From Triticum aestivum (taxonomy: Eukaryota > Streptophyta > Magnoliopsida > Poales > Poaceae), in contig NC_057801.1 of assembly GCF_018294505.1 (NCBI RefSeq), forward strand, positions 842,402,807 through 842,466,806: a stretch of DNA of 64,000 bases, in the 5' to 3' direction. The translations under genes were made by a program, and so were the position numbers. Every line of letters begins with the position of its first letter. The first letter of the stretch is position 1. This document shows, in pieces, positions 1 to 10,682 of this stretch. The notes beneath the pieces are model-generated. The model saw only the letters and a program-made list of their open reading frames with translations. It made no database searches and was not told the DNA's origin.

Positions 1-71
1 ATTATTAACTATTAGTTCCTGATATGAACTATTTAATAACCCCTTTATTAATTTTCTTTGCCGGCGGGCAG

Positions 72-580
72 GGCATGGGCAAAGTTCGTCGCGGTGACTC
101 CAGGAGAATGGAAAAAAAATATTGTTTTGGCAACGACCCATGGTAAGTAATTAAGTAGTACTAGCTAGCTGCCATCTCTTTAATTCTTGTTTGAATATCA
201 TTAATTAATTATTATGCTTGATTAATCATTATCCGATTCAATTTCATTCTCGTAAAGGCCCTGAGGCAGGCGAAAGGGAATAATCTGTGTGCATACTATG
301 TTTACGAGAACATTCGCATGATGACGTGCGAAAGGAGCAGATCTGATAGACAGAACTGGGTACGTTTGTCAGAACACTATTCACACTATTATCGATATCT
401 AGTCACACAACTAACACACATGCATATTATTGATCTCCTTCTTAACAGTTCAGAGAGGTGCGGGATAAGCTCCTACCCCCCGAGCACATACAAGCACTTC
501 AAGAGAAAATAGCCGAATTTTTGCTCGACCAGGTCATAGATCCGAAAGAAGAATACTATTACTCGCTACCGCCCCCATGA
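72..580 (+). pseudogene. C-terminal end of CACTA-encoded Ulp1/C48-like cysteine protease
   Basis: Three exons can be read: about 72-142, 258-359 and 449-580, with donors GTAAGT and GTACGT and acceptors AAAG and ACAG. Exon 2 encodes the RQAKGNNLCAYYV segment, which fits the Gln...Cys active-site region of C48 (Ulp1/SENP) peptidases commonly encoded by plant CACTA elements. Exon 3 ends in the motif EEYYYSLPPP and a TGA stop. Exons 2 and 3 join in phase 0. Exon 1 joins only if one base is gained or lost in the run of A residues near 112-119, so a frameshift is likely. The family call is fairly secure; whether the element was still active is unknown. Confidence 0.65.
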
Positions 581-686
581 ACCACTTGTCATCGTGCTCC
601 GAAGGCACCAAGGCAATATGTAGTAGAATTGTATATGTATATACATGTGTATATGTGTGAATAATTAATGGTGTTGGCTGTGAGAC

Positions 687-687
<1 letters not shown>

Positions 688-765
<78 letters not shown>
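688..765. repeat. (TA)n microsatellite
   Basis: About 39 uninterrupted TA units inside the CACTA element, just downstream of the protease-like ORF. A similar tract lies in another CACTA element at 32277-32350. ORFs called through it on the minus strand are artefacts. Confidence 0.95.
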
Positions 766-769
<4 letters not shown>

Positions 770-929
770 TTCTACGTACGAGAAAATCTGTTTAATATAT
801 ATGCATAACGTGTACAATTTGTAGTATCGTGAAATACCAGCAAACAAAAAAGAATTAAATAGAAAATAAAGCCAAATTGAAAACACAAAATTAAAGCAAA
901 AATTAAAAAAAACACCCAAACATTTAGTA

Positions 930-1139
930 CCGGTTGGTGTTACCAACCATTACTAATGTCCTACACGCACATGGGCCTGGCTCGTGCCACATGTTTGCAC
1001 TTTAGCGCCGGTTCGTGACGAACCGGTACTAAACGGGTGGGTGGGTGGGGGCCTTTAGTCCCCACTCTTTAGTGCCGGTTCGCCAACCGACACTAAAGGC
1101 CGTCACGAACCGGCACTAAAGGCCGGTTCTGCACTAGTG
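930..1139. repeat. CACTA subterminal repeats and terminal inverted end
   Basis: Repeats of CCGGTTCGTGACGAACCGG and related GCCGGTTCG / CGAACCGGCACTAAAG motifs in both orientations lead to the terminus GGCCGGTTCTGCACTAGTG. In En/Spm elements such subterminal repeats are binding sites for the element-encoded DNA-binding protein (family knowledge, not shown here). Confidence 0.8.
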
Positions 1140-1864
1140 TGAGAAGTATCAGAAGTTTCTGCGCCGTGTGATGGATCACTCACATGATGGTTCCTGCACC
1201 AGTCACCACTCACCAAGTAAACATAGACAATTTAGTGTACTGGTCTTCACTTTCAGTTTTAGTATTTTCGGCCAAAGAGCCGAAACTTCATTTGATTCAA
1301 CCAAATATTAAAAAAGATTACAAAAATATTCGGATTTCTGCACTAATGAAATTGCTGAAACATTTTGACCAATAGGTAGAAATTACTGAAATTCGGTGAA
1401 TTGCATCGACATCTCGCTGATAATGAAAACCAAGTTGCGTGGATCGAACATCTTACATACGTAGTAGTAGCAAAAGTATGTGACGCCGTGAGGAGACTGG
1501 CGTGCACGTAGAGCACGAGCGTGCACAAGCAGTCAAGGCGACTGCGCATGTCCCGGAGCTGCGTCTCCATGCTCCTGCCGGTCCGGACGCGGCGCCAGAG
1601 CGTGCTCCCGCGATAGAAGGCCACGAGGCCGGCCGCTTCGGCCAGCGCCCCGGCGGCCAGTCCGGCAAGCGCCGGGTTCTGCTGCTGCTTGGCCATGTCC
1701 AGCAGGGCCTGGAGCTTGCGCGCGCAGCCCTCGAGCCTGGCGCATTCCGTCTCGCACTGCGGAATCCGCAGGAGGTGGGCGGCCAGGGCAATGAGCATGA
1801 CGGCGTGCAGCCCCGACAGCTGCGCGACATTGGCAATGTCCGACAGGACGCCACACACACCCAT
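1140..1864 (-). pseudogene. Small MCA/MLKL-NTD-like helical-domain gene, exon 2 broken by CACTA insertion
   Basis: Exon 1 runs from the ATG at 1864 to 1461 (134 codons plus 2 nt) and ends at a perfect donor GTATGTAAG (1460-1452). Exon 2 starts at 1193 after an acceptor TGCAG and is cut at 1140 by the CACTA terminus. Exon 1 encodes a helical N-terminus with the core DIANVAQLSGLHAVMLIAL, followed by Cys/Leu-rich helices; this resembles the N-terminal domain of plant MID1-complementing-activity (MCA) proteins and the related MLKL-type four-helix domain. The intact paralogue near 63.7 kb predicts a product of about 189 residues with no PLAC8 domain. The missing half of exon 2 should lie beyond the left edge of the window. 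The family call is by eye only. Confidence 0.55.
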
Positions 1865-1916
1865 CCTGATGCTGAAGCTGAAGCTGATGGAGAGTAAGCG
1901 CTGTTAGGAGCAGGCG

Positions 1917-1927
1917 ATATATATGGG
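1917..1927 (-). promoter_or_regulatory. Candidate TATA box of the MCA-like gene
   Basis: On the minus strand CCATATATATC lies about 55 bases upstream of the ATG at 1864, a plausible core promoter leaving a very short 5' UTR. Nothing else confirms it. Confidence 0.35.
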
Positions 1928-2319
1928 TCTCCATGTGGCAATCAGCTTTGGACTCCGACTGTCTCGTAGTGAAACACAAGGGGTTGAAGAAAGGAGGCAA
2001 GGAGCATAGTCGGCGGAGTCGCGGAGGGGGCCGGAGGTGTTCCATTCCAAGGAACTCCCGCGAGCAGGAGGCTCATGAGCCAGACGAGAGCCTGCCTTTC
2101 TAGTCAGCGGAAGGGAAGATGACAGGATGTTCCTAGGAAGTTCCACATCCCGTCCTCCCTCCTTCCAGCCGTTGGATCACATCTCCCTCTCCCAGTTCAC
2201 ACATGGCTCACGAAATCACAAAGGAAACGTTTCGGGGGCAGTGTTGTAAACATGGCCAAAACAAAACACAAGAGCAGCCCGTCGAGCGAATGTTCTTTCC
2301 TTAGACGAATTTTTACTTC

Positions 2320-2775
2320 TATTACTTTTTTTGCGAGAAAATTCCCGATCTATTCATCTTCAATCATGACAGTACAACGAATACCAGAAATAATAAAAAT
2401 TACATCCAGATCCATAGACCAACTAGCGACGACTACCAGCACTGAAGCGAGCCGAAGGCGCGCCGCCGTCATCGCCCCTCCATCGCCGGAGTCGGGCACA
2501 ACTTGTTGCTAGTAGACAGTCGGAAAGTCGTCGTGCTAAGGCCCCGTAGAACCAGCGCACCAGAACAGCAACCGCCACAGATGAAGAATAACGTAGATCA
2601 GAAAGATCCAATCCGAAGACACGCGAACGTAGACAAACAACGACGAGATCCGAGCAAATTCACCAAAGATAGATCCCCCGGAGACACACCTCCACACGCC
2701 CAACAACGGTGCTAGACGCGCCGTCGGAACGGGGACTAAGCGGGGAGACTTTTAATCAGCCTAGTCCTAGAGAGG
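2320..2775 (-). mobile_element. LINE-type retroposon 3' end
   Basis: Read on the minus strand, the segment ends with GAAGATGAATAGATCGGGAA, TTTTCTCGC and a run of A, a 3' end that recurs in Triticeae LINE-derived sequence. No coding part remains; short ORFs across it are not gene-like. Confidence 0.5.
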
Positions 2776-2959
2776 CTAATATGGCGGCCGGCGTTTGAGC
2801 TAGCAAGGCAGAGTGCAATCGATCCGTTATTTGGCAATCTAAGCCTTCATATTTTCTTGTCGATGTTTTGGCAAACGATGTTATCCATATTTGAGCATGA
2901 CATATAAACCGCCATAATGGCGTGTTCCCCTAAAAAAACACAAAAGCAGCTGGAAAAAA

Positions 2960-4700
2960 AACCACAAGAGTACAAGGCTAGATCCTCTATTCTCTCCCGT
3001 GTTGCTCCTCGCGTGGACAGCCCGGGAGCCAACCCTAGCCACCGACAAAGCTCCACAACCCACCGGACCTCATCCCCGCATCGTCGCCCGGCAAAGCCCA
3101 CGTAGCGGCGGTGGCGGCAAGGCCTTTCTTCTCCCCTGTGAGGTGTGTTCGACGCGGTGCGGCTCAGCCGAGTAGGGCGCGCGGGTGTGCAGTGCAGGTG
3201 TGCAGAGCGGCGCAATTGGGCGCCCTGGTGCACAAAGATGTAGATCCAGCCAGGGTGTTCATGATGACCACGTGTCGAGTAGATTTGGCGTCCTGATACG
3301 AGCGTCGATGAAGTGCGTTCATGAGATGTTGCGCTAAGTACGGCTAGGCGCACTAGTGTGTGAACCGGAGGCGTGGATCTGTCCAAGGCCGCATGGATCT
3401 GGCGGCGACAAGGTGCGGCGCAGGTGCGGGAGCAGGGCGGACTCCCACGGCAACCCTGTGCATGATCCGGCGGTGCAATGGCTCCAAGATGGTGTGTGCA
3501 TATGGCTCCGGGGCGTAGTCGTCCTCCGGCGCAGATCTGGCATCCTAGGCTAAGGTTTGGCAGACGTTGAGGTGATGGCGATGGGCTGTTGGGCACATGG
3601 TCGGGCGCGACAGCTCCTGATCCAGCGAGTTGTCGCTCGAACGGCTCCCTATTGCCACCCACGGGGTGGGAGGATGCAAGGGGACGGCCCCAAGTCTGGT
3701 TGACGGACAGTGGTGGCAGTGATTGGCAGCGTAATTGTCATGTTACGGGCGTGGTGTCCCTTTTGTGCTCTGGCGTGCTAGGGATGGTTGGTTATGTAGT
3801 GGTGTGGGCAGTCGAATGGACTGGCCAATCCGGTGGCTTGGGCAGACAGCGAGTGAAGCAACAGCAGGTGAAAGCTTTGCCTTGGCTCCTGGCGGGCGGT
3901 GGCAACGCTTCGGGCGCTGCTTTCTTCTTGGAGACGTCGGTGAGTTGTGGTGCTTGCTCTTTGCATGGACCACTCGGGCGGAAACATCTGGCTATCGAGA
4001 CCAGACGATGGTGGCATTATGCGTGATACTTCTCCTTCAGGCGTCATTCTTAGAGTGGTCCCCGGCCGACGGACTTGTCAATGCGTGAGGATGTGGGAAG
4101 TTGTCGCGGTGGCGGCTGGTGGTTGACAGTGGTGATGGTGTCACGGTGGGGGGGGGGGAGGTGAGCGATGTCGAAGTCGCGGCAATGGTTGTGATAGTTG
4201 GCTCTTCTCTGACGTGTTTGCAGGATTGTCTCGGGTTGTTTGTTGTGGTGATGTCGAAGCTGCGATGCCAGGGTCTTGGTGGCAACGATGACAGGCAATA
4301 GGCAGTCTGTTCAACGATCTTCTGTGAAGCCAACCTTGCATAGTTCTCCTTTGAGGCACTACGTCAAAATCAAAGTTGTGGGTGGATGAGTGTTCACTGT
4401 TGAGCTTCATACGGGTCTGCACGACCTCTTTGGTCTGGGTTGAGTCGACGGCCGTCTATGGTGAAGTTGGAGTCCCTTGCTCGAATGGAAGGGATGATAT
4501 GATGCTTGTTCAAGGAGAAGTGATGACAATGACATCAATATGCTATCTCGACGAGGCTTTCTCTACAGTGGGGTATCTTATGTGTACCACTCAGCGAATT
4601 GTGACTGTTTCTGCTCGGTTTTACGTTTATTAACCAAGCAAATCTCATCTTCTTAATTAATAGACGAGGCAAATTTTTTGCCTTCATTTTAGAGAAAAAA
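2960..4700 (+). mobile_element. Non-autonomous LINE-like retroposon
   Basis: A GC-rich body with no persistent reading frame ends near 4650-4690 in TTAATTAATAGACGAGGC, AAATTTTTTGCC and an A-rich tail. This is a typical 3' end of Triticeae LINE-like sequences. The 5' limit is approximate. Overlapping short ORFs on both strands show no recognisable domain. Confidence 0.4.
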
Positions 4701-4749
4701 ATCACAAACTGATTGGCTTTGAAGAGTACACATAGACCCCTTTCCACTA

Positions 4750-5351
4750 AAACAGAGTCGGGGCAAGCATTGTTATTGTCGAGTACTGTGTTTAGGAAAT
4801 AGAACCCTCATTTTGAAATAAAAAAAAGAATGGGAGGCGAAGGAAATTTGATCTCCCACAAAAATAACCACGAAAAATATCAGCATATTTTGAGATACGA
4901 TGAGGTCCAAAACTTACAATTACGGAATTCCAAGGGTTTGGAAAAAACAATAAGATTCATTGCAACCACCATTGTCTGTAATAAACTTTCCTGACATTTG
5001 TTTTCTCAAACACACACCAGTAATCTTGAAAAACAGAAATATTTAAGAAAATTTGACAGAACCATATAAAGCTTACTAGGATTTCCAATGTGTTTCCCTT
5101 GTATCTCTGTCACTGGATACTCGTGAGGTCGATGTATGCCATGTGAGGCCACCAATCACATCGACCTTATTGTTGCGATGGAATATGAACGGTGGCCATG
5201 TCTAGGAAGGATCATGCTGGAGCCATATAGGGTCTTTATCGCTAGGTTAAAACGATATGCCTCATCGCATAGAGAGAGGGTGTGCCTAAACATTGCGTAA
5301 ATAAATTAGGGTCGTCTATTTTGAGTCGAGTGGAGAAAAATAAAACCCAGC
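4750..5351. other. Unannotated AT-rich spacer
   Basis: No ORF, inverted repeat or recognisable repeat boundary was seen between the LINE-like tail and the PIF/Harbinger element. Confidence 0.5.
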
Positions 5352-5354
5352 TTA

Positions 5355-7340
5355 GAGCAACTCTAGCAGACCCCGCATCCGCCCCCTGACCCGCAAAATA
5401 ACCGCTAAAATGCGGGTACGGGCCGGAATGACTGCCCGACCAGACCTCACATCCTGCCCCGGCCCGCAAAAAATTTTAGGGGGCGCGGCAAATTCTCTGC
5501 CCCAACCCGGGGAAACGCGGGTTTCCCCCTCGCGGCTGCGGTGCCCTGCATCGGAGAGAAGCAGTTGGCGGGAGGGACATTTCAGCCCCCGCGCTTTACC
5601 CCTCCTTCCGCCGCCGCCCGCCCTTTGCTTCCGCCAGCCCGCTACCGGCGATTCCGGCCATATCTGCGGGCGGAATCGCGCCCCGTGGCCGCCCCACACC
5701 CTCCCGCGCCGAGCCGCTGCACCGCCCCTCCGGATCCGGCGAGAAGAGCCACCCCCCGTCGCCGCCGCAGCCGGGGATCGACGACCGTTGAGCGCACCCC
5801 CTCGTTGCCGCCCGGGATCAGCCGCCACCGGTTAGTCCCTTTTTTGTGATTTTTGCGAGCTGCGTAGTAGATTGACGCGCCGGTGTGTGTGTAGATGGAG
5901 TTGACATCATGCGAGAAGTTCTTGCTATCTGATTCGTCCGATTCGGATGACTCAGATGTTGAGAGCATGCTTGCGAAATTCCGGCAGCAAACATTAGTCA
6001 TGGCGCTTGCCATGAAGGAGCATGAAGACGAGCACCGGAAGAGGAGGCGAGGATCGGCTGTCGGTCGTTTGTGCATTCCTCGGAATCGCCATCTTGGGAA
6101 CGAGATGTTGATGCAATACTATTTCATGGAGAATCCTACATATCCTCCGCACCTCTTCCAGAGAAGGTACCGAATGCGCCGATCCATCTTTGTGAAAATT
6201 GTTGAAGCTTGCGAAGAAAATTGCCGGTATTTTGCTCAAAGAAGAAATGTCGCGGGCTTAAAGGGATTTAGTGCATATCAAAAAGTCTTCGCAGCTATGC
6301 GGGTGATTGCATATGGCGTTCCGGCTGACTATGCCGATGAGTATCTTCGCATTGGTGAAGATAACACAATTGAGTCTGTGCGTAGATTTGCGAAAGTGGT
6401 CATTCGTGTCTTCGGTCCTGAGTATCTTCGGGCACCCAATGAAGATGACACAAAGAAATTGATGGCATCAAATGAGAGGAGAGGTTGGCCTGGCATGCTA
6501 GGTAGCACTGATTGTATGCATTGGAATTGGAAAAATTGCCCCAAGGCTTGGCAAGGAATGTATTGTGGCAAGTCTCATGATGCAACTACACTATCAATGG
6601 GCATGAATACACAAAGGGGTACTATCTTGCAGATGGTATATACCCTCCTTGGTGCACATTTGTCAAGAGCATCAAAGAACCCAAAACAAAAAAACAATGT
6701 GAATTTGCAAGGGTGCAAGAGGCAGCCCGAAAAGACATTGAAAGAGCATTCGGTGTTTTGCAATCTAGGTTTGCCATTGTCCCTGGTCCTGCTCGTTTTT
6801 GGGATAAAAAAACCTTGAAGAACATAATGACATGCTGTGTTATCCTGCACAATATGATTCTTGAAGATGAGAGAGGATTGAACTTAGAATTCTTTTACGA
6901 CAATGTGGGTAGCCATGTCAAACCAGCAAGAGACCCAAACCGCATTAGAGCTTTTCTTCAGACATACAAAGAGATTGAAAATGCAGACACCCACTTTCAA
7001 CTTCAGGAAGATCTCATTGAGCATCATTGGCAAAGGGCTGGACAGTGACTTATTTTTGTATTCATTTGTATTTGTATTCATGACAAATTTTGTATTGCAC
7101 TATTTAAGTTTGCTACAGTTATTTGAATAATTATTTGTAATTCTAAAGATTATTGTATTATGTTTGATAGGAATAACTTAGTTTGTTTTCGATTGTTGAA
7201 TTATGTTGTATTTGATATTTGAGGGCTGATGATATGCGGGATGCAGCAGCGCAAAGAGCAGACCCCGCAAAGCCGACCGGTAAAAAAGTATATTCCGCGA
7301 ATATACTTTTTTACGGATCCGTTTGGGGGGTCTGCATCTG
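5355..7340 (+). mobile_element. PIF/Harbinger transposon, internally deleted
   Basis: The left end GAGCAACTCTAGCAGACCCC follows a TTA trinucleotide (5352-5354), matching the 3-bp TTA target duplication and terminal repeat style of grass PIF/Harbinger elements. The right end is degenerate: only GGGGTCTGC near 7325-7334 matches the inverted left end, so its limit is approximate. The element has a GC-rich leader (5440-5840), a transposase ORF, and GC-rich GACCCGCAAA motifs near both ends. No Myb/trihelix companion ORF is visible. Confidence 0.7.
5895..7048 (+). pseudogene. PIF/Harbinger (ALP1-like) transposase, deleted in the catalytic core
   Basis: The ORF from 5895 reads through an acidic start, a basic patch, the YFMENPTYPPHLFQRRYRM region and the first catalytic Asp motif GSTDCMHWNWKNCPKAWQG. 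At about 6595 the frame jumps directly into the GYYLADGIYP segment, read in another frame; the roughly 40-60 residues normally between them, with the second catalytic Asp (the NDINVL-type motif), are missing. A third stretch from 6713 has AARKDIERAFGVLQ with the catalytic Glu and ends at 7048. The deletion plus frameshift makes it non-functional. Confidence 0.85.
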
Positions 7341-7344
7341 TGCC

Positions 7345-7890
7345 AGCCCAAGCCGACCCGCAAAAGCTGTTTTGCACTAACTTTGCCCGAGTAACCGCTG
7401 GCCCAACCATCCTCTACCCCCCCCCCCTCCTTGTCAGGCACATGTGGCACATCCTTGCACCAAACCAACAACCAAAAGGATTGGACGTGAGTACAAATAG
7501 TTCATGAAATTACAAAATCGCGAATATAAAAAATATTCACACAATTGGTAGATTGTTCGTGTATTTGAAAAATCTTTTCAAATTTGAAATTTATTTACAA
7601 ACAATATGAAAAACGTTCATTAAATTTAGTAATAGCCACAGTGCAAAATTATTTGTAAAAAATATATTAAAAAATAAAAAGGAGATGAAAAGGTAAAAAA
7701 AACTTAAAATAACAAATTGAAAAACCAACGAAGAAAAGCAATAAAAACCTTCTGGAACCTTCCTATATAAGGTTCTAGAAGTTTTACGAAACCAGCTCTT
7801 GTACACAAGCTACCCCAAATTGATGGGACGACGCTTGACACGTGTTGCACGCTATGGATGCAGCTTTTTATTTTGAGACAATCACACGAA
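7345..7890. other. AT-rich degenerate repeat with GGAACCTTC arms
   Basis: The segment 7510-7700 is AT-rich with repeated AAATTTG / TTCAT motifs and no coding potential. 7745-7790 carries the inverted-repeat-like CTTCTGGAACCTTCC / GGTTCTAGAAG. Similar AT-rich blocks and GGAACCTTC arms occur at 14.9-17.4 kb and 44.5-45.6 kb, suggesting remnants of one DNA-transposon group (perhaps Mutator-like). No ends or TSD could be fixed. Confidence 0.3.
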
Positions 7891-7893
7891 GCT

Positions 7894-8133
7894 TTATTCA
7901 ATCGTCACCACGTTTACAGGGACGGAGGAAAGGTTCCCCGGATGACCCAACCATACATGGCGTCCTGGTCCCAAGCGTAAAGCATGCTTCGCTAGATTGT
8001 GAGCCTCGAAGTTCGAGCTCCTACTTTCATAGACTATATTACATGAAATAAAGTCACTAATGCCTAATTTATCCTCGTGAATGATAGCCCCATAGCTTGA
8101 TCTGCTTCCCTCCTTGATTTCATGCATCACATT
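7894..8133 (-). pseudogene. RNase H-like (RVT_3) fragment, C-terminal half
   Basis: On the minus strand this encodes the end of an RNase H-like domain of the kind found in Triticeae LINE-derived sequences: MHEIKEGSRSSYGAIIHE, then FISCNIVYESRSSN, then EAHNLAKHALRLGPGRHVWLG, stopping at 7894. The N-terminal half lies beyond the LTR retrotransposon at 14679-14860. The split point carries the 5-bp target duplication ACATT, so the two halves were contiguous before insertion. Confidence 0.65.
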
Positions 8134-8791
8134 TGTCGTGGAATTGTTACGGCAGATGTCCTTAGTGTCAGGACTTAGTCGCGAGGCCAACGCATCTATG
8201 TGGTCGCTTAAGAGGGGTTGATCGGGACGAGAGACGCAACACACAAGACAAGGATTTAGACAGCTTCGGGCCCCGGGAAACATCATCCGGTAATAACCCT
8301 ACATGCTGTTTGTGGCTAGGTCTCATTATGATTATGAGAGAGTCGCCAGTAAGCCGGCTCTTTGTGTTTAGCCCTAGAGATTGTTCTTGCTGCATGTCCC
8401 TCTTTGGGGAGCCCTGCCCCTCTTTATATAAGTTAGAGGGGCGGGTTACATGTGGAGTCCTAGTAGGACTAGGACTAGCCTATCTTCTACTACAAGCCGG
8501 ATACAAGTCCGGGTCTTGATTCCTTGTAAGGGAAATATTCCTTACACCTTTCTTCTTAAGTCGGCCCACCATCACTTGAATCGGCCTACTGGGCTTTGGG
8601 CCTTGTCGTCCGTTTGACCCGCCCGCCGGGTCTCCAGTGAGTCACAATGTCCAGGCGGGTTATATGTAAACCGCCATGTCCAGGCAGATCACCAGTGAGT
8701 CGCCTAGCTCTATCCGTGTCTTCTGGTGAATCGCCAAGTCCGGCCAGGTCATAACTCTGGCCGGGTCATACCGCGGGGTATATCCCCGACA
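8134..8791 (-). repeat. 3' LTR of the non-coding retrotransposon
   Basis: 658 bp, TG...CA ends when read on the minus strand. It is longer than the other LTR mainly because of a short indel near 8325-8345. Confidence 0.9.
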
Positions 8792-8804
8792 TTAGCCCCC
8801 AGTT
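8792..8804 (-). other. Polypurine tract of the non-coding retrotransposon
   Basis: On the minus strand ACTGGGGGCTAA ends directly at the 3' LTR start, the expected place of the plus-strand primer. Confidence 0.6.
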
Positions 8805-9683
8805 TAATTTGGATTTATTCATGTTAAACTGATCCTGCAAAATAAACACCAGAACAACTTTGACAGGTTGTGCTCTGGGTTAAAAATTCTTGTAAGCCGG
8901 CACCTGATCATCCTTAATTCCTTGCACTCCGGGTTAAATATTCTCCTGAGACAGGACCTGATTATCCTTAAGTCCAATTGTCATTTCCTTCATCTAGAAA
9001 ATCCAGGTCAAATAAGCTAGCTTCATACTCAATTTGCTGATGTTGGTTTCTCACAGAAAAATATTGTGAAGAATAATCAACTTGAGTCGGCTTCCAAGGC
9101 GCCGGGTTAAATAATTTTGGTCTTCAAATACTCATCTAATATTCAGCTGACTTGAAGATGTAAAACTTGCCGGTTTATCATTACCAAAAACTGCCTGATT
9201 ATAAAACAGACAATGCCGGGTCATAATTGTTGTTGACACCGGTTTATGTAATTGATCCTCCTGATTTGCTCAAAACTGATAATTTGAAGATTTTTTCTCC
9301 CTTATATCCATATTACCTGTAGCCCCCAAGTCTTGAGCAGACCAAAGTGTTGGTTTAAGACTTGCTCCAATAAATGTTGCAACCTTGAAGAAATCCGGTT
9401 TATTCATCTCAATCATATAAACTGAATATTCTACACATGTAGCCCCCAAGTGTCGGGTTGTCATGCTTGCAGCAACCTGGGACTTGTAATTGATTTATGC
9501 TCATGAAAACTTCAACCAGTGTAGCCCCCAAGGGCCGGGTCATTATGCAAATAATGAGCAGGGACTTTGTAGATATAACCATGTAAATTTGAACATCAAT
9601 GTGTAGCCCCCAAGGGCCGGCTTAGTAAGATAATACTGAGCTGGGACTTTGTATATAATTGATAATAACATCATATAATATAG

Positions 9684-9754
9684 TCTCCACCATGGGGCTT
9701 GAACCCACGTCCACAAGGTTAAGAGCTTTGTACTCTACCAACTAAATAGTGGAC
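9684..9754 (-). tRNA. tRNA-Lys(CUU)-like sequence inside an LTR retrotransposon
   Basis: The minus strand folds as a tRNA. The acceptor GTCCACT pairs with GGTGGAG except at the first position. The D-arm region contains AGTTGGTAGAG, the anticodon arm is CAAAG-CTCTTAA-CCTTG with anticodon CTT, and the T-arm holds the perfect B-box GGTTCAAGCCC. It closely resembles plant tRNA-Lys(CUU) with a few substitutions, including one anticodon-stem mismatch. It lies on the same strand as the element. It is probably a captured, decaying tRNA gene; whether it is transcribed is unknown. Confidence 0.65.
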
Positions 9755-10682
9755 CGTTCAATATAATGGATTAATGCTTGTGTACCTTTAATTTTTTACA
9801 GGAGCAATTGGTAGCCCCCAAGGGCCGGCTCATTACAATGGAATGAGTCGGGTCTTCAATATGTTGATCAAAAAATGACTTTACATTAGCCCCCAAGTGC
9901 CATGGTGCATGCTGGCAGTGACATGGGACTTGCATATTTGATATAATCCCAATCTGAATAATATAGCCCCCAAGTGTCGGGTCGTAAGTCTGCAGCGGCT
10001 CGGGACTATTCCTTCCATTGTAAAATAAATCATATCCATTGATAAAAATAATAGCCGTTGTGCTAAAGCGACTTTGAAAACCTCAATCATGGCACTGGTT
10101 ATTGATAATCACAATAGAAATCCAGCCATGTTGGCTATTCGAGATTTGAATAATATAATCCGGTATGAAAACCTCAATCATCAATGTCATCATGAAAATC
10201 CAGCCAGTTTGGCTATTAAAGGTTTGAATACCTCATCGGTTGACAAGTAAACCCGGAGTTTAAAGACATGGCGGCTCTTGGCCGATGGCGAGTTAATACG
10301 CCTCGATTGTAAGCCAGAATTTTTATAACCCTGCGGCTTATAGCCTTTGAGAAAAATCCAGAACGGATCATCATTTTGAAGCATGAACTTTGGTAATGAG
10401 CTTGAACTTAATCATTTATATGTCATATTTCTTCAAATCCTGCAAAGAGTTTAAACAACATATGCCCTGGCGACTTAACGTCAAAAATCAGGGCGGGTAA
10501 CCACCCAAATGTAGTCTTATCCTGCACACAGGTAGATCACAAGATCCCTATGATCCTTTGAATGATACCGCCGGCTTATGTGACCCGGACAGTGAAGTTG
10601 ATAACTCAACTCTGTAAGAGCTGGCACATATGATATTTGTGACAACTCAAATACTTGCGATTGTATAAAAACAGATAAAAAA

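Larger units (their letters stand above)
1..1139 (+). mobile_element. CACTA (En/Spm) DNA transposon, right-hand part
   Basis: The window opens inside a CACTA element. It contains the last exons of a C48-type protease-like ORF, an AT dinucleotide tract, then about 210 bp of subterminal repeats built on the motif CCGGTTCGTGACGAACCGG, and ends at 1139 in CACTAGTG, the inverted form of a CACTA terminus. The next three bases (TGA, 1140-1142) would be the right copy of the 3-bp target duplication. The left end and the transposase lie outside the window. The insertion lies in exon 2 of a host gene on the minus strand, as shown by the uninterrupted copy near 63740. Confidence 0.85.

Noticed and set aside
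665..946. Minus-strand ORF of 93 codons with a long Tyr-Ile repeat
   Set aside because: Translation of the (TA)n tract; no gene-like composition.
1453..2045. Several long GC-rich ORFs overlapping the MCA-like exon in other frames
   Set aside because: Shadow frames of exon 1; they lack domain resemblance and ignore the strong donor at 1460-1452.
2847..3662. 271-codon minus-strand ORF
   Set aside because: Lies in a LINE-like non-coding body with high GC; reading frames are open on both strands and no domain is seen.
5352..5849. Pro/Arg- and Gly-rich ORFs on both strands
   Set aside because: GC-rich leader of the PIF/Harbinger element; composition-driven frames.
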